Under the pieces are notes generated by a model. The model made no database searches and was not told where the DNA came from. It worked only from the letters and a program-made list of their open reading frames with translations. 64,000 nucleotides of DNA from Bos javanicus. Its lineage: Eukaryota; Chordata; Mammalia; Artiodactyla; Bovidae. Numbering within the stretch: the first letter of the stretch is position 1; every line of letters begins with the position of its first letter. The stretch covers positions 121,588,001 to 121,652,000 of the forward strand of contig NC_083869.1 of the NCBI RefSeq assembly GCF_032452875.1, given 5' to 3'. The position numbers were made by a program, and so were the translations under genes. Positions 1-15,770 of this stretch are shown here, piece by piece.

Positions 1-276
1 GCCTTGGATGGAGGTCATGGGGGCTGTGCCCAAATCCCACCCAGCATGGCCCACGATTCCCCCCGCTGCAGGGTGGGCAGAACCTGTCATGGCAAATCCT
101 TTCCCTGGATGCCCAGGAAACTCCAAGAGCCAACAGGATGAACGCTCTTCACCAAGTTCAAAGGGAGCCCCCAAGGAAAGGCCTCAGGGATCAAGGGCTG
201 GGTATGCCTCCGTGGTGCCCCCAGGGAGTAAAGGGGAGTCCCAAAGTCCCCAGGCCAGCCTCTGGGACCCAATCAC

Positions 277-3623
<3,347 letters not shown>

Positions 3624-3890
3624 CTCCTCCCCCCGGCGCTCTCCGCTTCGCCGCCGCAGCTCCTGCGGGCAATATGTCGGAGGCGACGGCGGCCGGGAGA
3701 GGACTAACCGCCGCAGCCCAGTCCCCGGGTATCAGCTGCGCGCTCCCGGCCCGCCGCCAAATTTGCATACAAGGCGGGCTAGAAGCTGGGAGCGCGCTTC
3801 TTAAAGGGGCCGTCCTGGACAAAGGCAGTGCCGCGCGCTCTTTGTCTCGCGATCTCCCACGCCCTTCCTGCAAATGCTGCTAGAAAACCC
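3624..3890 (-). promoter_or_regulatory. TMEM39B: TMEM39B CpG-island promoter and 5' UTR
   Basis: CpG-dense, TATA-less sequence upstream of the TMEM39B ATG. On the gene strand a perfect octamer ATGCAAAT (3768-3761) abuts an E2F-like TTTGGCGG (3761-3754), about 140 bp upstream of the ATG. The exact transcription start cannot be read from the sequence. Confidence 0.7.
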
Positions 3891-4155
3891 GAGAGGGAGG
3901 AGAACCTATCTCCATCTCTTCCCTTATCTGCCTTCTCCTAGCGCCTTTTCAGGGCCGAGGGAAGGGGCTAGAACCTCATCTCGGTTCCTGCATCCGTGGG
4001 TGGTCCACTGGCTCTTCAAACTGATCGCGTCCCAAATTGGGCTTTCATCTTTCTCTTTGGCCTTACTGCTCTTAGTCCATCCCAATGAAAACTTGGGAGT
4101 CATTTCCCCCTTTTCCTTCTACCGCCTATCCAGTCTTCCACCTGGTCTTCCTGAT

Positions 4156-4410
4156 GCTCAGTTCAGTTCAGTCGCCCAGTCGTGTCTGACTCTGCGACCC
4201 CGTGGACTGCCGCTTGTCAGGCTTCCCTGTCCATCACCAACTCCCGGAACTTGCTCAAACTCATGTCCATCGAGTTTGGACGTCGAACCACCTCATACTC
4301 TGTCGTCCCCTTCTCCTTCTGCCTTCAGTCTTTCCCAGCGTCACGGTCTTTTCTAATGAGTTAGCCCTTCGCATCAGGTGGCCACAGTATTGAAGCTTCA
4401 GCTTCAGCAT
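4156..4410 (-). mobile_element. BovB 3'-end fragment (ART2-like)
   Basis: Reverse complement of the BovB LINE 3' end: TTCAGTTCAGTCGCCCAGTC followed by CCATCACCAACTCCCGGAAC and TGGCCACAGTATTGAAGCTT. It is about 255 bp, strongly 5' truncated and non-coding. Confidence 0.85.
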
Positions 4411-4461
4411 TATTACTCACTTCTGAGAATATGTGAGGAAGAATATCCTTCTTTCACTACA

Positions 4462-4690
4462 TTAGTTCAAATCCTGATTCTGCCATTTCCAAGACTTGGA
4501 GTCCTGTTTCTTGCTCTTTACTGGTAACTTTCACCTTACAGGGCTTGGTGAGGATTAAATGGAATAATGCATGGAGAACAGAGTCTGTTTTGATAAATGT
4601 TAGCCGTCATTACTGTTAAGATGTATGGCAAGCACTTAACCCAGAGGGAGCTCTCAATAAATGAGCTGTTACTAGTAATTGTTACCATTT
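4462..4690 (+). repeat. MIR SINE
   Basis: Diverged MIR: TTCAAATCCTGATTCTGCCA, then GAGGATTAAATGGAATAATG and a 3' part CTCTCAATAAATGAGC. Confidence 0.6.
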
Positions 4691-6300
4691 CTTCCCTCAT
4701 AAGACCTCTAAGTTGTCTCCATCATCTGGTACCTCCATCAATTAGCACAGTGTTTGGCACATAATAGACAACAATATTCAATTAATTAAGTGATTTAGGT
4801 ATTTAATTAATAGAAATTCACAAAGCTTACAGTTAAGTGGGAGGAGATCGGTGTAAAAATTATAGTAAAAATCATTAGAAAGGAATGACTGCAGTGGAGG
4901 AAAACAGGAAAGGGGGATGGGAGGTTGTAATTTTAAACAAGGTAGTCAGTAGGTTTCATAGAGGTGACTTTTGAACAAACACTTGAAGGAAAGAGTGAGT
5001 CAGTCATGTAGATATCTGGAGGAAGGGGGCAGTCCAGGCAGGGCCCTCAGTTACAAGCACCAAGCACTCCTGATGTGTTTAAGAAACAGCAAGGAGGCCA
5101 ATGTGGCTTGAAATGGAATAGACATGAGAGTCAGACATGAGAAAGAATGGACCTGTGGCTTTTACTCTGAATGAGATGGGAGCTACTGGAGGGCTTGAAC
5201 TTCCTTTTTTAAAGAATCACTCCAGCTGTCCTGTGAGAATAGACTGTAGGGCAGAGGGGTGGAATCAGGGAGACCAGGATGCTATGGCAGTGATCGTAGC
5301 AAGAGATATTGATGGTTTGTACCAGACTGGGTAAAATGAGTCATGATTGGAGTCTGGATTTGAAGGTAAAGTCAACAGGGTTTATTGACAAATTTGGATA
5401 GGTGTGCAAAGAAACACAAATAGGTGTGCGAATGGAATAAAGAGAAGATGATTGCCCCATGGTTTTTAGCCTAGGCAAATGGAAATATGGAGTTTCATAT
5501 ATATACATCTATTAAATTATAGAGCTATATTAATAAAAAAGAGGCCTTCCTTTCTGGGGAAAAAGAGGCTTAGGAAGGCAGAACAACCACATCACAAAGC
5601 AGGTCACAAAGTAGGGTAGAAACCAGGGCTGAAATTTCTTTCTCTAGCCAAAGAAATTCTGGTTAGAAGAGCTGGTTCTGACCTCTTTAGAGTACTGAAT
5701 TTGAAGTGTATCTTGTTAATTACTGAATCCCCAACATGTGGCAACCACCTGGTGTGTGATAGGTATTTATTTGGGATCAGTTCAGTTGAATTTAGATAGT
5801 GGCAAACCAACTCTTGAAAGGAAGCCAGTTGGTAAGGGAAGCTAAAGGATTTCGGGAATATTCCATAGACAATGACTGAAGCTGGGCCATTCCTGGGAAC
5901 TCATTTTAACTCAGGTCAATAAACATTTCTGAGCATCTATTATATGTTGGCCAGAGGATACAGAGGTGCTGCTCATTAGTGGGAGAGACGCAGAGGAGAA
6001 TCAATAAATTATGACACAATGTGATAACAACAGCAGTATGTACCAAGTTCAGAGGTGGATGGAAGATGACTAATCTTTACAGGCGAGGTAATCAATGGAA
6101 GGCTTCATAAGAGATGACATTAGAGCTGGTTTCTGAGAATAGAAGTTTGGCTGTTACAGTCCTCAGGGTGGAAGCAATAGCTTGAGTCTGGTAATTGCCT
6201 TACTGGGGCTGGTGGCAGGGGAATGTCTTGCTGTGCATCTACTATGTGGAAGGTACTTGACTTTGTACATGGCAAATACTCAGGAAATGTTTGCTGAATT
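4691..6300 (-). repeat. Intergenic block with old L2-like fragments
   Basis: No gene. About 4935-5250 and 5930-6180 resemble reverse-strand L2 (phrases such as GCAAGGAGGCCAATGTGGCT and GAGATGGGAGCTACTGGAGG). The rest is AT-rich and unrecognised. Confidence 0.45.
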
Positions 6301-6304
6301 GATT

Positions 6305-6610
6305 TTTTTAAAACATTTAAAAATTTTATTTAGTTTTGTTTGCACTGGGTCTTCATTGCTGCTCATGGGCTTTCTCTAGTTGCCATGAGCAGGGATTACT
6401 TGTCTTTGGGGTGCACGGGCTTCTCATTGAAGTGGCTTCCATTGTTGTAGAGCACAGGCTCTAGGGCATGTAGGCTTAGTAGTTGTGGCTTATGGACTCT
6501 AGAGCACCGGCTCAGAAGTTGCGGTGCACAGGCTTAGCTGCTCCGTGGCATGTGGTATCTTCCTGGATGAAGCAGAATTCTTATCTACTTTGCCACAAGG
6601 GAAATCCTGC
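6305..6610 (-). mobile_element. CHR-type tRNA-derived SINE
   Basis: Reverse-orientation ruminant/cetacean SINE body (TTTGCACTGGGTCTTCATTG, GGGCTTTCTCTAGTTGCCAT) with a worn tRNA-like head. Imperfect flanking repeats TGCTGAATTGATT and TGCTTAATTGATT mark the insertion. Confidence 0.8.
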
Positions 6611-7764
6611 TTAATTGATTTGAGGGTGTTCAATTAACCCAGGGTAAGGGGTGAAGGGCACTCAAATGGACCACTATGCATGTGACCCGTTTACCTGTGG
6701 CTCCTGCTCACCTTGTAAAGGTTGACTACTGATTTTACCTGCCCAGCATTCAGTCCTCTTTCTTCTGATATGAACACTGATTTTCCCTTGGGAATCTACC
6801 CTTCCTCCCACTCTCTCTGTCCATGAAGTTTAGGGTGGCTGCCTTAGTTCCAGTGTGTGCAGATGCCCCTGGCCTGACAAATCAAAGCATTCCATCCCTG
6901 CCACGTCAGGCTACAGGGACTGGCTGGGGTGAGGGTGGAGGTGTGTTAGTGACCCAAGTTTGGCCAAATGAGATGCAATCCTAGGACTTTTGCCACAGCT
7001 ATTGGGAAATAAAATTTCCCCCCTGTGAGATGGCTAAGGAAATAAAATATAAACTTGAAGTTCTTGGTGGTTATCTTGCCACCTTTCGGGGAGAACTTAG
7101 CTGACAATGAAAGAAACACAGAAAAGTTAGAGAGTCAGGAGTCATTTTCTTAACAGCATCATTTGATCCAGGTATATCTGAAGTCTTTATGGACTTTTCT
7201 GTTACGAAAAGCCAGTTTTGTATCTGACAATTGCTACTGAAAGAATCTAGAACAACATACACTTCCATCTCAGCATCTACTACAAACATCTAGGGCCTTA
7301 ATCCTTTTACATCTGCCTCCTACAGGCTCTGTGGAGAAAATAACCGTACGATGGCAGGATGTTCATTAGGTTTTTGTCCTCTAGATCTGTGCCCACACAT
7401 CTCAGCTGTTTTGTGACCCCGAGGCCCTTGCTTCCCTCCTGTATGTCTTCATTTCCTGATTAACTTGCTCTCTATTGGCTCTCCCAGGAGTCTTGAATTT
7501 TTGAGGAAATGCCACTGGCTCTGCGCCAGCCATGTGTCATTGGACATCAGGAGTTCGGATCTCTTCCTTGGTTCTGTTATTCTGGGACCAAGGTTGGCAA
7601 GTCTGTCCTCAAGATCAGTAGTTTTCAGCCTGGATTATGCAGGCCTCTGGGGGTCCTGAAACCACAGGATAAAATACAATACTGCTTCCTGGAGTGTCAG
7701 TTTTATTCATAGCAATGTAAGGCAGTATTTTCAATATTATAGTTATCCAGAGCATCTTCTCTGA
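6611..7764. other. Intergenic, no recognised feature
   Basis: No exon-like or repeat consensus recognised. The small open frames here lack domains or codon-bias support. Confidence 0.5.
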
Positions 7765-7878
7765 GCCAGACTTACATGGAATCAAATCCTGGCTCTACCA
7801 CTTGTGAGCTGCGTGACCCTAAGAAATTACTTAACCTCTCTGTGCCTCAGTTTCCTCAGTACAAAGTGAGGATAGTAT

Positions 7879-8339
7879 AACTCACAGATGTAGAGAACAA
7901 ACTAGTGGTTACCAGTGGGGATAGGGAAGATGGGAGGGGCAAGATAAGGGCAGGGGATGAAGAGGTACAAACTGCTATGTATAAAAGAAATAAGCTATAA
8001 GGATGCACTGTATAGAACAGAGAATATAGCCAGTATTGATAACTCTGGGGGCACGCTGGGTCTTGGTTGCAGCGTGTGGACTTCTCTTGTTGTGGAGCAT
8101 GAGCTCTGGAGTGTGTTGGCTCAGCAGTTGCAGCACAGGCTCAATGGGATCTTAGTTCCCTGACCAGGGATAGAATCCACATCCCCTGCATTGGAAGGCA
8201 GATTCTCAACCACTGGACCACCAGGGAAGTCTCTGCTTATAATAACTTTAAATGGAGTATAACAGAAAAATGTTGAATCACTATGCTGTACATTTGAATA
8301 TATTATCACAAAGCAACTACATTTCAATTGAAAAAATAT
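7879..8339 (+). mobile_element. L1 3' UTR fragment inside a MIR
   Basis: Artiodactyl L1 3' UTR: GAACAAACTAGTGGTTACCA, GGTACAAACTGCTATGTATA, then TGGAGTATAACAGAAAAATG and an A-rich tail ending AATTGAAAAAATATT. It is interrupted at about 8048-8238 by a CHR-type SINE. Confidence 0.85.
8048..8238 (-). mobile_element. CHR-type SINE inside the L1 fragment
   Basis: Reverse-orientation SINE: CACGCTGGGTCTTGGTTGCA, GATCTTAGTTCCCTGACCAG, ACCACTGGACCACCAGGGAA. L1 sequence continues on both sides. Confidence 0.85.
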
Positions 8340-8447
8340 TAGTACCTATCTTAGGAGATTATGATGAAGATCAAGTTCGACAGTGTAAAGTACTTAAAAC
8401 ATACCTGGTGTATAGTAAATGCTATTTAAGTATTACCTATTATTAAA

Positions 8448-8972
8448 ACATGGATATATTATGAAGTAACAAGAAAACTAATGTGAATTTAAGATTGATG
8501 ACTTTTGAAGAAATGTCACCTAAATTTCTGCCTCAGTTTCCTAGATTTGTCCTTTTTGACAGCAAGAATACTTAATACTTAATTTTTTTTTTTTTACAAG
8601 AGAATCCAGATGTCTTCATGTTCTTTTAATTTCCTGGGTTATTCTGACTTCCACATATACGTTAATCTCCCCATCTAACCTTCCACATCTCAGAGACACT
8701 TACCCACTTGTTCTCAGACATTTGTTCTCTTCATGTCTTATATCTTACTAGAGACATAGCATGTGCAAGCTTGAGAAAATGTTGTATTTTGTTAGTTTTC
8801 CCAATATAGATGAATTTGGTATGTAACATACTGGAAGGATGGGGAGATGGCAACAGAGAAAACAGCATGAGCGAAGATCCAGAGGTAAGCGATAGGTTAA
8901 GTTCATACCACTTGAGGGTCTTGAATGCCACATGCTACATACAGTGGTGTTTAGATTTGATTTCACCTAAGT
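8448..8972. other. Intergenic, no recognised feature
   Basis: AT-rich single-copy-like sequence with no exon or known repeat that I recognise. Confidence 0.45.
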
Positions 8973-11083
8973 CTCCTTATTGCCAAATTCAGACTTAAAT
9001 TGAAGAAAGTAGGGAAAACCACTAGACCATACACGTATGACCTAAATCAAATCCCTTATGATTATACAGTGGAAGTGAGAAATAGATTTAAGGGCCTAGA
9101 TCTGATAGAGTGCCTGATGAACTATGGAATGAGGTTCGTGACATTGTACAGGAGACAGGGATCAAGACCATCCCCGTGGAAAAGAAATGCAAAAAAGTAA
9201 AATGGCTGTCTGGGGAGGCCTTACAAATAGCTGTGAAAAGAAGAGAAGCGAAAAGCAAAGGAGAAAAGGAAAGATACAAGCATCTGAATGCGGAGTTCCA
9301 AAGAATAGCAAGAAGAGATAAGAAAGCCTTCTTCAGTGATCAATGCGAAGAAATGGAGGAAAACAACAGAATGGGAAAGACTAGAGATCTCTTCAAGAAA
9401 ATTAGAGATACCAAGGGAACATTTCATGCAAAGATGGGCACAATAAAGGACAGAAATGGTATGGACCTAACAGAAGCAGAAGATATTAAGAAGAGGTGGC
9501 AAGAATACACAGAACTGTATAAAAAAAGATCTTCACGACCCAGATAATCACGATGGTGTGATCACTGACCTAGAGCCAGACATCCTGGAATGTGAAGTCA
9601 AGTGGGCATTGGAAAGCATCACTACAAACAAAGCTAGTGGAGGTGATGGAATTCCAGTTGAGCTATTCCAAATCCTGAAAGATGATGCTGTGAAAGTGCT
9701 GCACTCAATATGCCAGCACATTTGGAAAACTCAGCAGTGGCCAAAGGACTGGAAAAGGTCAGTTTTCATTTCAATCCCAAAGAAAGGCAATGCCAAAGAA
9801 TGCTCAAACTACCACACAGTTGTACTCATCTCACATGCTAGTAAAGTAATGCTCAAAATTCTCCAAGCCAGGCTTCAGCAATATGTGAACCGTGAACTTC
9901 CTGATATTCAAGCTGGTTTAGAAAAGGCAGAGGAACCAGAGATCAAATTTCCAACATCCGCTGGATCATGGAAAAAGCAAGAGTTCCAAAAAAACATCTA
10001 TTTCTGCTTTATTGACTATGCCAAAGCCTTTGACTGTGTGGATCACAATAAACTGTGGAAAATTCTGAAAGAGATGGGAATACCAGACCACCTGACCTGC
10101 CTTTGAGAAACCTATATGCAGGTCAGGAAGCAACAGTTAGAACTGGACATGGAACAACAGACTGGTTCCAAATAGGAAAAGGAGTACGTCAAGGCTGTAT
10201 ATTGTCACCCTGTTTATTTAACTTATATGCAGAGTACATCATGAGAAACACTGGACTGGAAGAAACACAAGCTGGAATCAAGATTGCCCGGAGAAATATC
10301 AATAACCTCAGATATGCAGATAACACCACCCTTATGGCAGAAAGTGAAGAGGAACTAAAAAGCCTCTTGATGAAAGTGAAAGTGGAGAGTGAAAAAGTTG
10401 GCTTAAAGCTCAACATTCAGAAAACTAAGATCATGGCATCTGGTCCCATCAGTTCATGGGAAATAGATGGGGAAACAGTGGAAACAGTGTCAGACTTTAT
10501 TTTTTTGGGCCCCAAAATCACTGCAGATGGTGACTGCAGCCATGAAATTAAAAGACGCTTACTCCTTGGAAGGAAAGTTATGACCAACCTAGATAGCATA
10601 TTGAAAAGCAGAGACATTACTTTGCCAACAAATGTTCATCTAGTCAAGGCTATGGTTTTTCCAGTGGTCATGTATGGATGTGAGAGTTGGACTGTGAAGA
10701 AGGCTGAGTGCCGAAGAATTGATGCTTTTGAACTGTGGTGTTGGAGAAGACTCGAGAGCCCCTTAGACTGCAAGGAGATCCAACCAGTCCATTCTGAAGG
10801 AGATCAGCCCTGGGATTTCTTTGGAAGGAATGACGCTAAAGCTGAAACTCCAGTACTTTGGCCACCTCACGTGAAGAATTGACTCATTGGAAAAGACTCT
10901 GATGCTGGGAGGGATTGGGGGCAGGAGGAGAAGGGGACGACAGAGGATGAGATGGCTGGATGGCATCACTGACTCGATGGACGTGAGTCTGGGGGAACTC
11001 CGGGAGTTGGTGATGGACAGGGAGGCCTGGCGTGCTGCGATTCATGGGGTCACAAAGAGTCGGACACGACTGACTTAACTAAA
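8973..11083 (+). mobile_element. BovB (RTE-type) LINE, 5' truncated, copy 1
   Basis: About 2.1 kb of BovB, from the end of the endonuclease region through the reverse transcriptase to the 3' end. The protein is broken into frames at 9110-9547, 9558-10106, 10055-10882 and 10887-11078. Recognisable reverse-transcriptase blocks are KASGGDGIPVELFQ, IDYAKAFDCVDH and GVRQGCILSPCLFNLYAEYI. The catalytic YADD box reads YADN, so the second Asp is lost. C-terminal landmarks are VMYGCESWTVKKAECRRIDA and DREAWRAAIHGV. A dead copy, not a host gene. Confidence 0.95.
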
Positions 11084-13179
11084 GTCTGTTTCATCTGTAA
11101 AATTAGAGTAATTCCCACATCATTTTGAGGATTAATGACAGAGAACTAAACATATAGGAGGGTTGTCCTACATAGGAAATGGAATGGCTGTCACTAGGAG
11201 CTGGGGTCAAGAAGAACTTTAGGAAGAGCAAATCATCTTACCTTTCAGGGTGGCCTGCGATTTAGTCTGAGATCTTATTTTCACGCAATGCACATCTCAA
11301 TCACCAGAGGGAGCTCAATACAAAGGAATCAGAGCTTCCAACCCCACACAAAAACTGGTGGGCAGGGCTGGGCAGGGGATGTGGAATTCTGGACCCAATC
11401 CAGAGCTGCTCTATGGTAGGGATAGGGCATGGAGCCAGGCACTCCTCTCTCTGGCTCTTTTGTTTCTTAGAGCCATCCCAAAGGGGATGGGGCATGCTGC
11501 TGAGAGTTACAGCTTTGCAACTCTTCTGATTTAGATCTTTAGGATGGGGTCCGAGGCGGGGCGGGCGGGGACTAGAAGAGTGAGGGCCAGATCCAGTTTC
11601 TGTATTTCTATCAAAAGAGGCTTTCTTTCATTAATACTGTTCATAAGTACCAAATTCCTTAGAATCTCTCATGCCAGTCCAGGTTGTCTAGCTAGGCCTG
11701 GGCACCTTAGAAAAGGAGCTGGGGATAAAGCATGAGGAATGAGGGGCAGGGGGGAGAATGGGAGGCCGTGCCGTGTCTAACACTCAGCCTCTATCTAGAG
11801 TGGCATCCACATTGCCCTGGGACCCCAGCCTGTAGGTCTATTGCATAGGGCTGTGGGCCCTAGGCTTCTCCAATTGCAACTAACCAAATGTGTTTCTTAG
11901 GATTTTTACAAAACCTTATCTTCTCCACTTACTGTTGAAATGGACTTTTCTGTTGTTGAAATGAAGGCCCAGAGATATACAGCAATCCACCCAAGATCAA
12001 GCAGTGCTCAAGGGCAGAACTGGGCCTGGAAAACAGCAGGAGCCGCTCTCAGGGGCCTGGGAGAGGGAAGGCAGGCACAGTAACAGCCTTCAGAACTACT
12101 GCAGCGAACGCTGGCTCTTGGCCAGGCCTGTACCCGCCCCTCCGAGGCCACTCGCTCTCCAGCTAGGCCAGGCTGCGGAGCCCCGCCCCCACACTCCTAC
12201 CCCAGTCCCCTGAGACTCCATCACCCTGGCAACAGCCAGAGAAAGGCCCAGCTAAAATATTTATGGCTCAAAACAGTCCAGAGGCTTCAGCTGGGGAGAG
12301 AGGGGGAAAAGCTGATGTCATTCCTTCTCTGCTCACAGGGGAGGTGACTGACATGCAGGGCAGCTGGGTGGGTAGGCCAAGCCCACTAGGTCAGGGCTCC
12401 CTGAGGAAAATCCCTAGGGCTGCAAGTGGTAATGGGAAAAGGGAGCATGTGACAGACATGACAGGTGACAGGAATGGGTAAGAAACACAAGCCAGGAAAG
12501 CGGGAGGAAGGACACTTGAGTGTGGAACAGTATTATGCATAGACCTGTGGGATGTATTTCACACACATTTCAGTTGCTTTTCAGGTCCCATTCAATGGAT
12601 TGGGATTTTTATCCTACTTTTATGGAGTGAACAGACCCAGAAAAAGAGAGTTAAGTGAGGAGCTGGGGTTTGAATCTAGATCTTGTCTGGCTTTGGCCCT
12701 GTAAATCCATGGTTTCTAAGTACATATCCTGTATCTGGGGTTGGAAGGTAGGCAGGGCCGCCTAGATTCTAGCATTGGCTTCTCAAGTAGTGACCCAGGC
12801 TCTGCACCTCCAATTTCCATGATGAAGATACCATCTGATTCCTGAACCCTTCTGCTCCAGATTTCTCCTCTGCCTACTGGACTGAGGCAGGTCCTCAAAT
12901 GCTAGACGAAGAAACTGGCCACAGATGAGGCCTAGGAGACCAAGAAATCAGGGAAAATGAAGCCGGAGCAGTCAACCCTGGATTGAAGGTCTTGGTGCAA
13001 ACACAGATTGACAAACTCATCTCAGTTTGCCTGGGACTTTGCTGGTTTTAGGACTGAAAGTTCAACATCCCAGGAATCTTGTCTTGGGTAAACAAGGATG
13101 GTTTGTCACCCTAAATAAACCTCTCAAACACAATGTTTTACTGTTTCAAAGTACTTCTAGCTCTAAGAGTTACAAAAGG
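11084..13179. other. Intergenic; weak MIR remnant, otherwise nothing
   Basis: About 11088-11150 resembles a MIR core (GTTTCATCTGTAAAATTAGA). GC-rich patches near 11545 and 12120-12200 have no gene structure that I can support. Confidence 0.4.
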
Positions 13180-13317
13180 TCAAAAGCAGGGACTGTGAAG
13201 TCTGATAGCATGTTTTTTAACCTTAGGCAAGGTATTTATCCTCTTTGAGCCTGTTTCCTCATCCCTAAAAATGAGTATAGTGGATTGGAGGATTAAGTGA
13301 AGTAGCATTGTTTAAAT
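13180..13317 (+). repeat. MIR SINE
   Basis: MIR-like order: AGTCTGATAGCATG, CTTAGGCAAGGTATTTATCC, CTGTTTCCTCATCCC, GGATTAAGTGAAGTAGC. A Bov-tA SINE follows directly. Confidence 0.6.
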
Positions 13318-13527
13318 GGGGTTCCCAGGAGGCACTAGTGGTAAAGAACCCACCTGTCAATGAAGACATGAGACGGGGGTTCAATCCCTGGGTTGGGAAG
13401 ATCCCCTGGAGTAGGAAATGGCAACCCACTCCAGTATTCTTGCCTGGAGAATCCCACGGACAGAGGAGCCTGGTGGGCTCCAGTCCATAGGGTTGCAAAG
13501 AGTTGGACACGATTGAGCACCACCACC
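13318..13527 (+). mobile_element. Bov-tA-type SINE
   Basis: tRNA-like head (GGTTCAATCCCTGGGTTGGG) and conserved body GGCAACCCACTCCAGTATTC, GAATCCCACGGACAGAGGAG, ending AGTTGGACACGATTGAGCAC. Confidence 0.9.
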
Positions 13528-15109
13528 TTCTTCTGTTGGTGGACCGTGGGATGTTTCCACTTTAACCTCTCAAGATGCCCTCTGTAAAATCAGCCTACGG
13601 GCCTATGGCACTGGCACAGGAAACCAGAAGTGTAGCAAAGGCTGACTTTCCCATCCTTTAAGAGAAAACATTAGGATAAATAGCTAGCCCAATATAGCTG
13701 GAAGGAGAGTGGGAGTTAAGACAGGACACCTCCTTTGGCTCTCTCTCAAAGCTGATGAAAGCCACCAGAGTGGGATTCATCATCACTTGACTGAACCTTT
13801 ATTGAGCTCCTCAGTGCCAGGTATTTGCTGGGGAAGGGATATAGTCCAGAGGTTAAGTGGGAAAAGCCCTACCCTATCCTTCAAGAGATTTTTGGACTTA
13901 ACTAATCAACAGAGAAAAACAACAGGCTCTGAGGCTAAAGAACCTACCTTTTAAAGTACATGAACCTTCTTACATGGCTTTTCTCAGCCTGTTACAGAGG
14001 TAGTGACCAGCCACTCTCTAGGAGACCTCTGCAAGTGCCCAAGGCTGGCACCAGCAACACACATGTGGCAGGATGGGAAACAGGAGGCGGTGGTAGGGGG
14101 CTCCAGCCAGTTCTGCTGGAGACTAAAGGGAAGCAGGCAAACTGGGAATGACACAATTGGAGTTGCCAGTTTATTCACATCTAGGAGGCCATGCTGAGGA
14201 TACTGTTAGTCCCCTTCAATCTTTCAGGTCCTGAGCAGGTTTAATTGTTAGCATCACAATCCCCTGTTGCCCTAAGGACTCCATTCTGGGCCTAGAGACT
14301 CTTTGGGGACTCTAGCTGGCTTTCTGTGGGTAAATCAGACAGATCAAGAGGTAGGTGGGAACAGACTGTTGATCTCCTCTCCTGGGTTTCTCTGTGCTCA
14401 GCAAATGCCCTCAGGCCAGCCTTGACACAGTAGACAGCTCTCCTGGTTTCCGGAGTCCTCTGATTGCTGCAAAGACATAGGCAAAAAAATTATGAAGCAT
14501 GAAGCTGCCATACTGGGGGGATTCCCAAGCTCCCATCTGACCACTCTGCCTCCCTTACAATCTCCCCACCCTACAGCACAATCCCAGTTTACTGCATCCT
14601 AGACAAGGTTTTAGGTACACAGATGGGTAGAAAAAGAAGTCCACAGTCTATGAGCTCTCTTTTTGCTGTCAGTCAGCAATGAAAATGGAGCCTCACACAT
14701 CCCATCCTTGGCCATGCCTGAGCTGAATGATCTGGGACAGACGCAACTAGACCTTCGGGGCCATTAACTACACAAGCATTGGAACCTCTAGCCATATAAA
14801 GAAGAAAATAATTTCTACTCTCTCAGAGATGTGAAAAAGATAAAGATTGTAACAAAAAGTTTTAAATCCTTTGGAAGCGAACGGGCATCTTCTCATAGCT
14901 ATTAGTAGTACCTCAATCCTAGGCTCAAGGGTCCACTTTTTCTGGTTCTTACCAGCCCCTGATACTCAGCGTTATCCACTGAGAATTGGATAGGAGAGAC
15001 ACCCTAAGCCTGGGGCACAGGCCAGGGCCCTAATCTCATGCCAAAGAATGTAACTGTGCTCCTCATCTTAAAAAAAAGAAATGGTACTACCATCCCCTAC
15101 TTGTTCAAG
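13528..15109. other. Intergenic, no recognised feature
   Basis: No repeat consensus, exon or RNA gene recognised. Small open frames on both strands look random. Confidence 0.45.
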
Positions 15110-15770
15110 CCAGTAACTTAGGGCCCTCTTCTCCCACACCTAATCAATCATCAAATTATGTTCATTCTCTCTCTTAAAAGTCCTTGAATCCATTCATTTT
15201 TCGACACTTTCACTGATGTCACCCTAGCGCAGGTCTTCCTCAATTCTTTGCTTGTAGGTCTCCATAACCCATTCTCCACTCAGGAGCAAATGAAGTTTAA
15301 AAAGGAGAAATCTAACTGTGCTTCTTACCTCAGACTTCTGAATTCAACAGTCTTCAGTGATGAGCACAGCATAAGGCCCAGATTTCTACCTCACCCTGAA
15401 GCTGCCTCAGCCCTACCCTCTGCCTAGAATGTGTTTCATGTCCTTTCCCTAGATCATCTCCCAAACTCTCTGTCTAGTTAACTCTGACTCTAGATGTCAG
15501 CTCAAACATTATTTCCTCAAGGAAAATCTCAGAGTTGGTTAGCCCCTATTTAAGTCCTCACAGTACCCATTCTTTTCTTTCATAGCACCTATCACAACAT
15601 AGATGATTTATGCTATTTAAGAGATTAACACGTTTAGTGTCTGTGTCCCTGGATACACTACAAGCTTCACGAGGTCAGGGACTAGTTTTACGTTACTTAC
15701 TTACCACTGACTCTCCAGTGTCTAGCACATAGTAGGTGTTCCAGTTTATAATAGTGAATGTGTTAAAAAA
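15110..15770 (+). repeat. L2 LINE fragment
   Basis: Long diverged L2: AGATGTCAGCTCAAACATTA, CATAGCACCTATCACAACAT, CACGAGGTCAGGGACTAG, and the 3' end TCTAGCACATAGTAGGTGTT. Confidence 0.75.

Larger units (their letters stand above)
7765..8447 (+). repeat. MIR SINE, split by an L1 insertion
   Basis: The 5' part (7765-7878) has AATCCTGGCTCTACCACTTG and TGCCTCAGTTTCCTCAGT. The 3' part (about 8340-8447) resumes with TTAGTACCTATCTTAGGAGA and TACCTGGTGTATAGTAAATG. The intervening 460 bp are a younger L1 3' end. Confidence 0.8.

Noticed and set aside
9110..10882. Apparent reverse-transcriptase genes as a retron or defence system
   Set aside because: The motifs, order and 3' end are those of the ruminant BovB LINE. 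There is no msr/msd RNA and no prokaryotic context.
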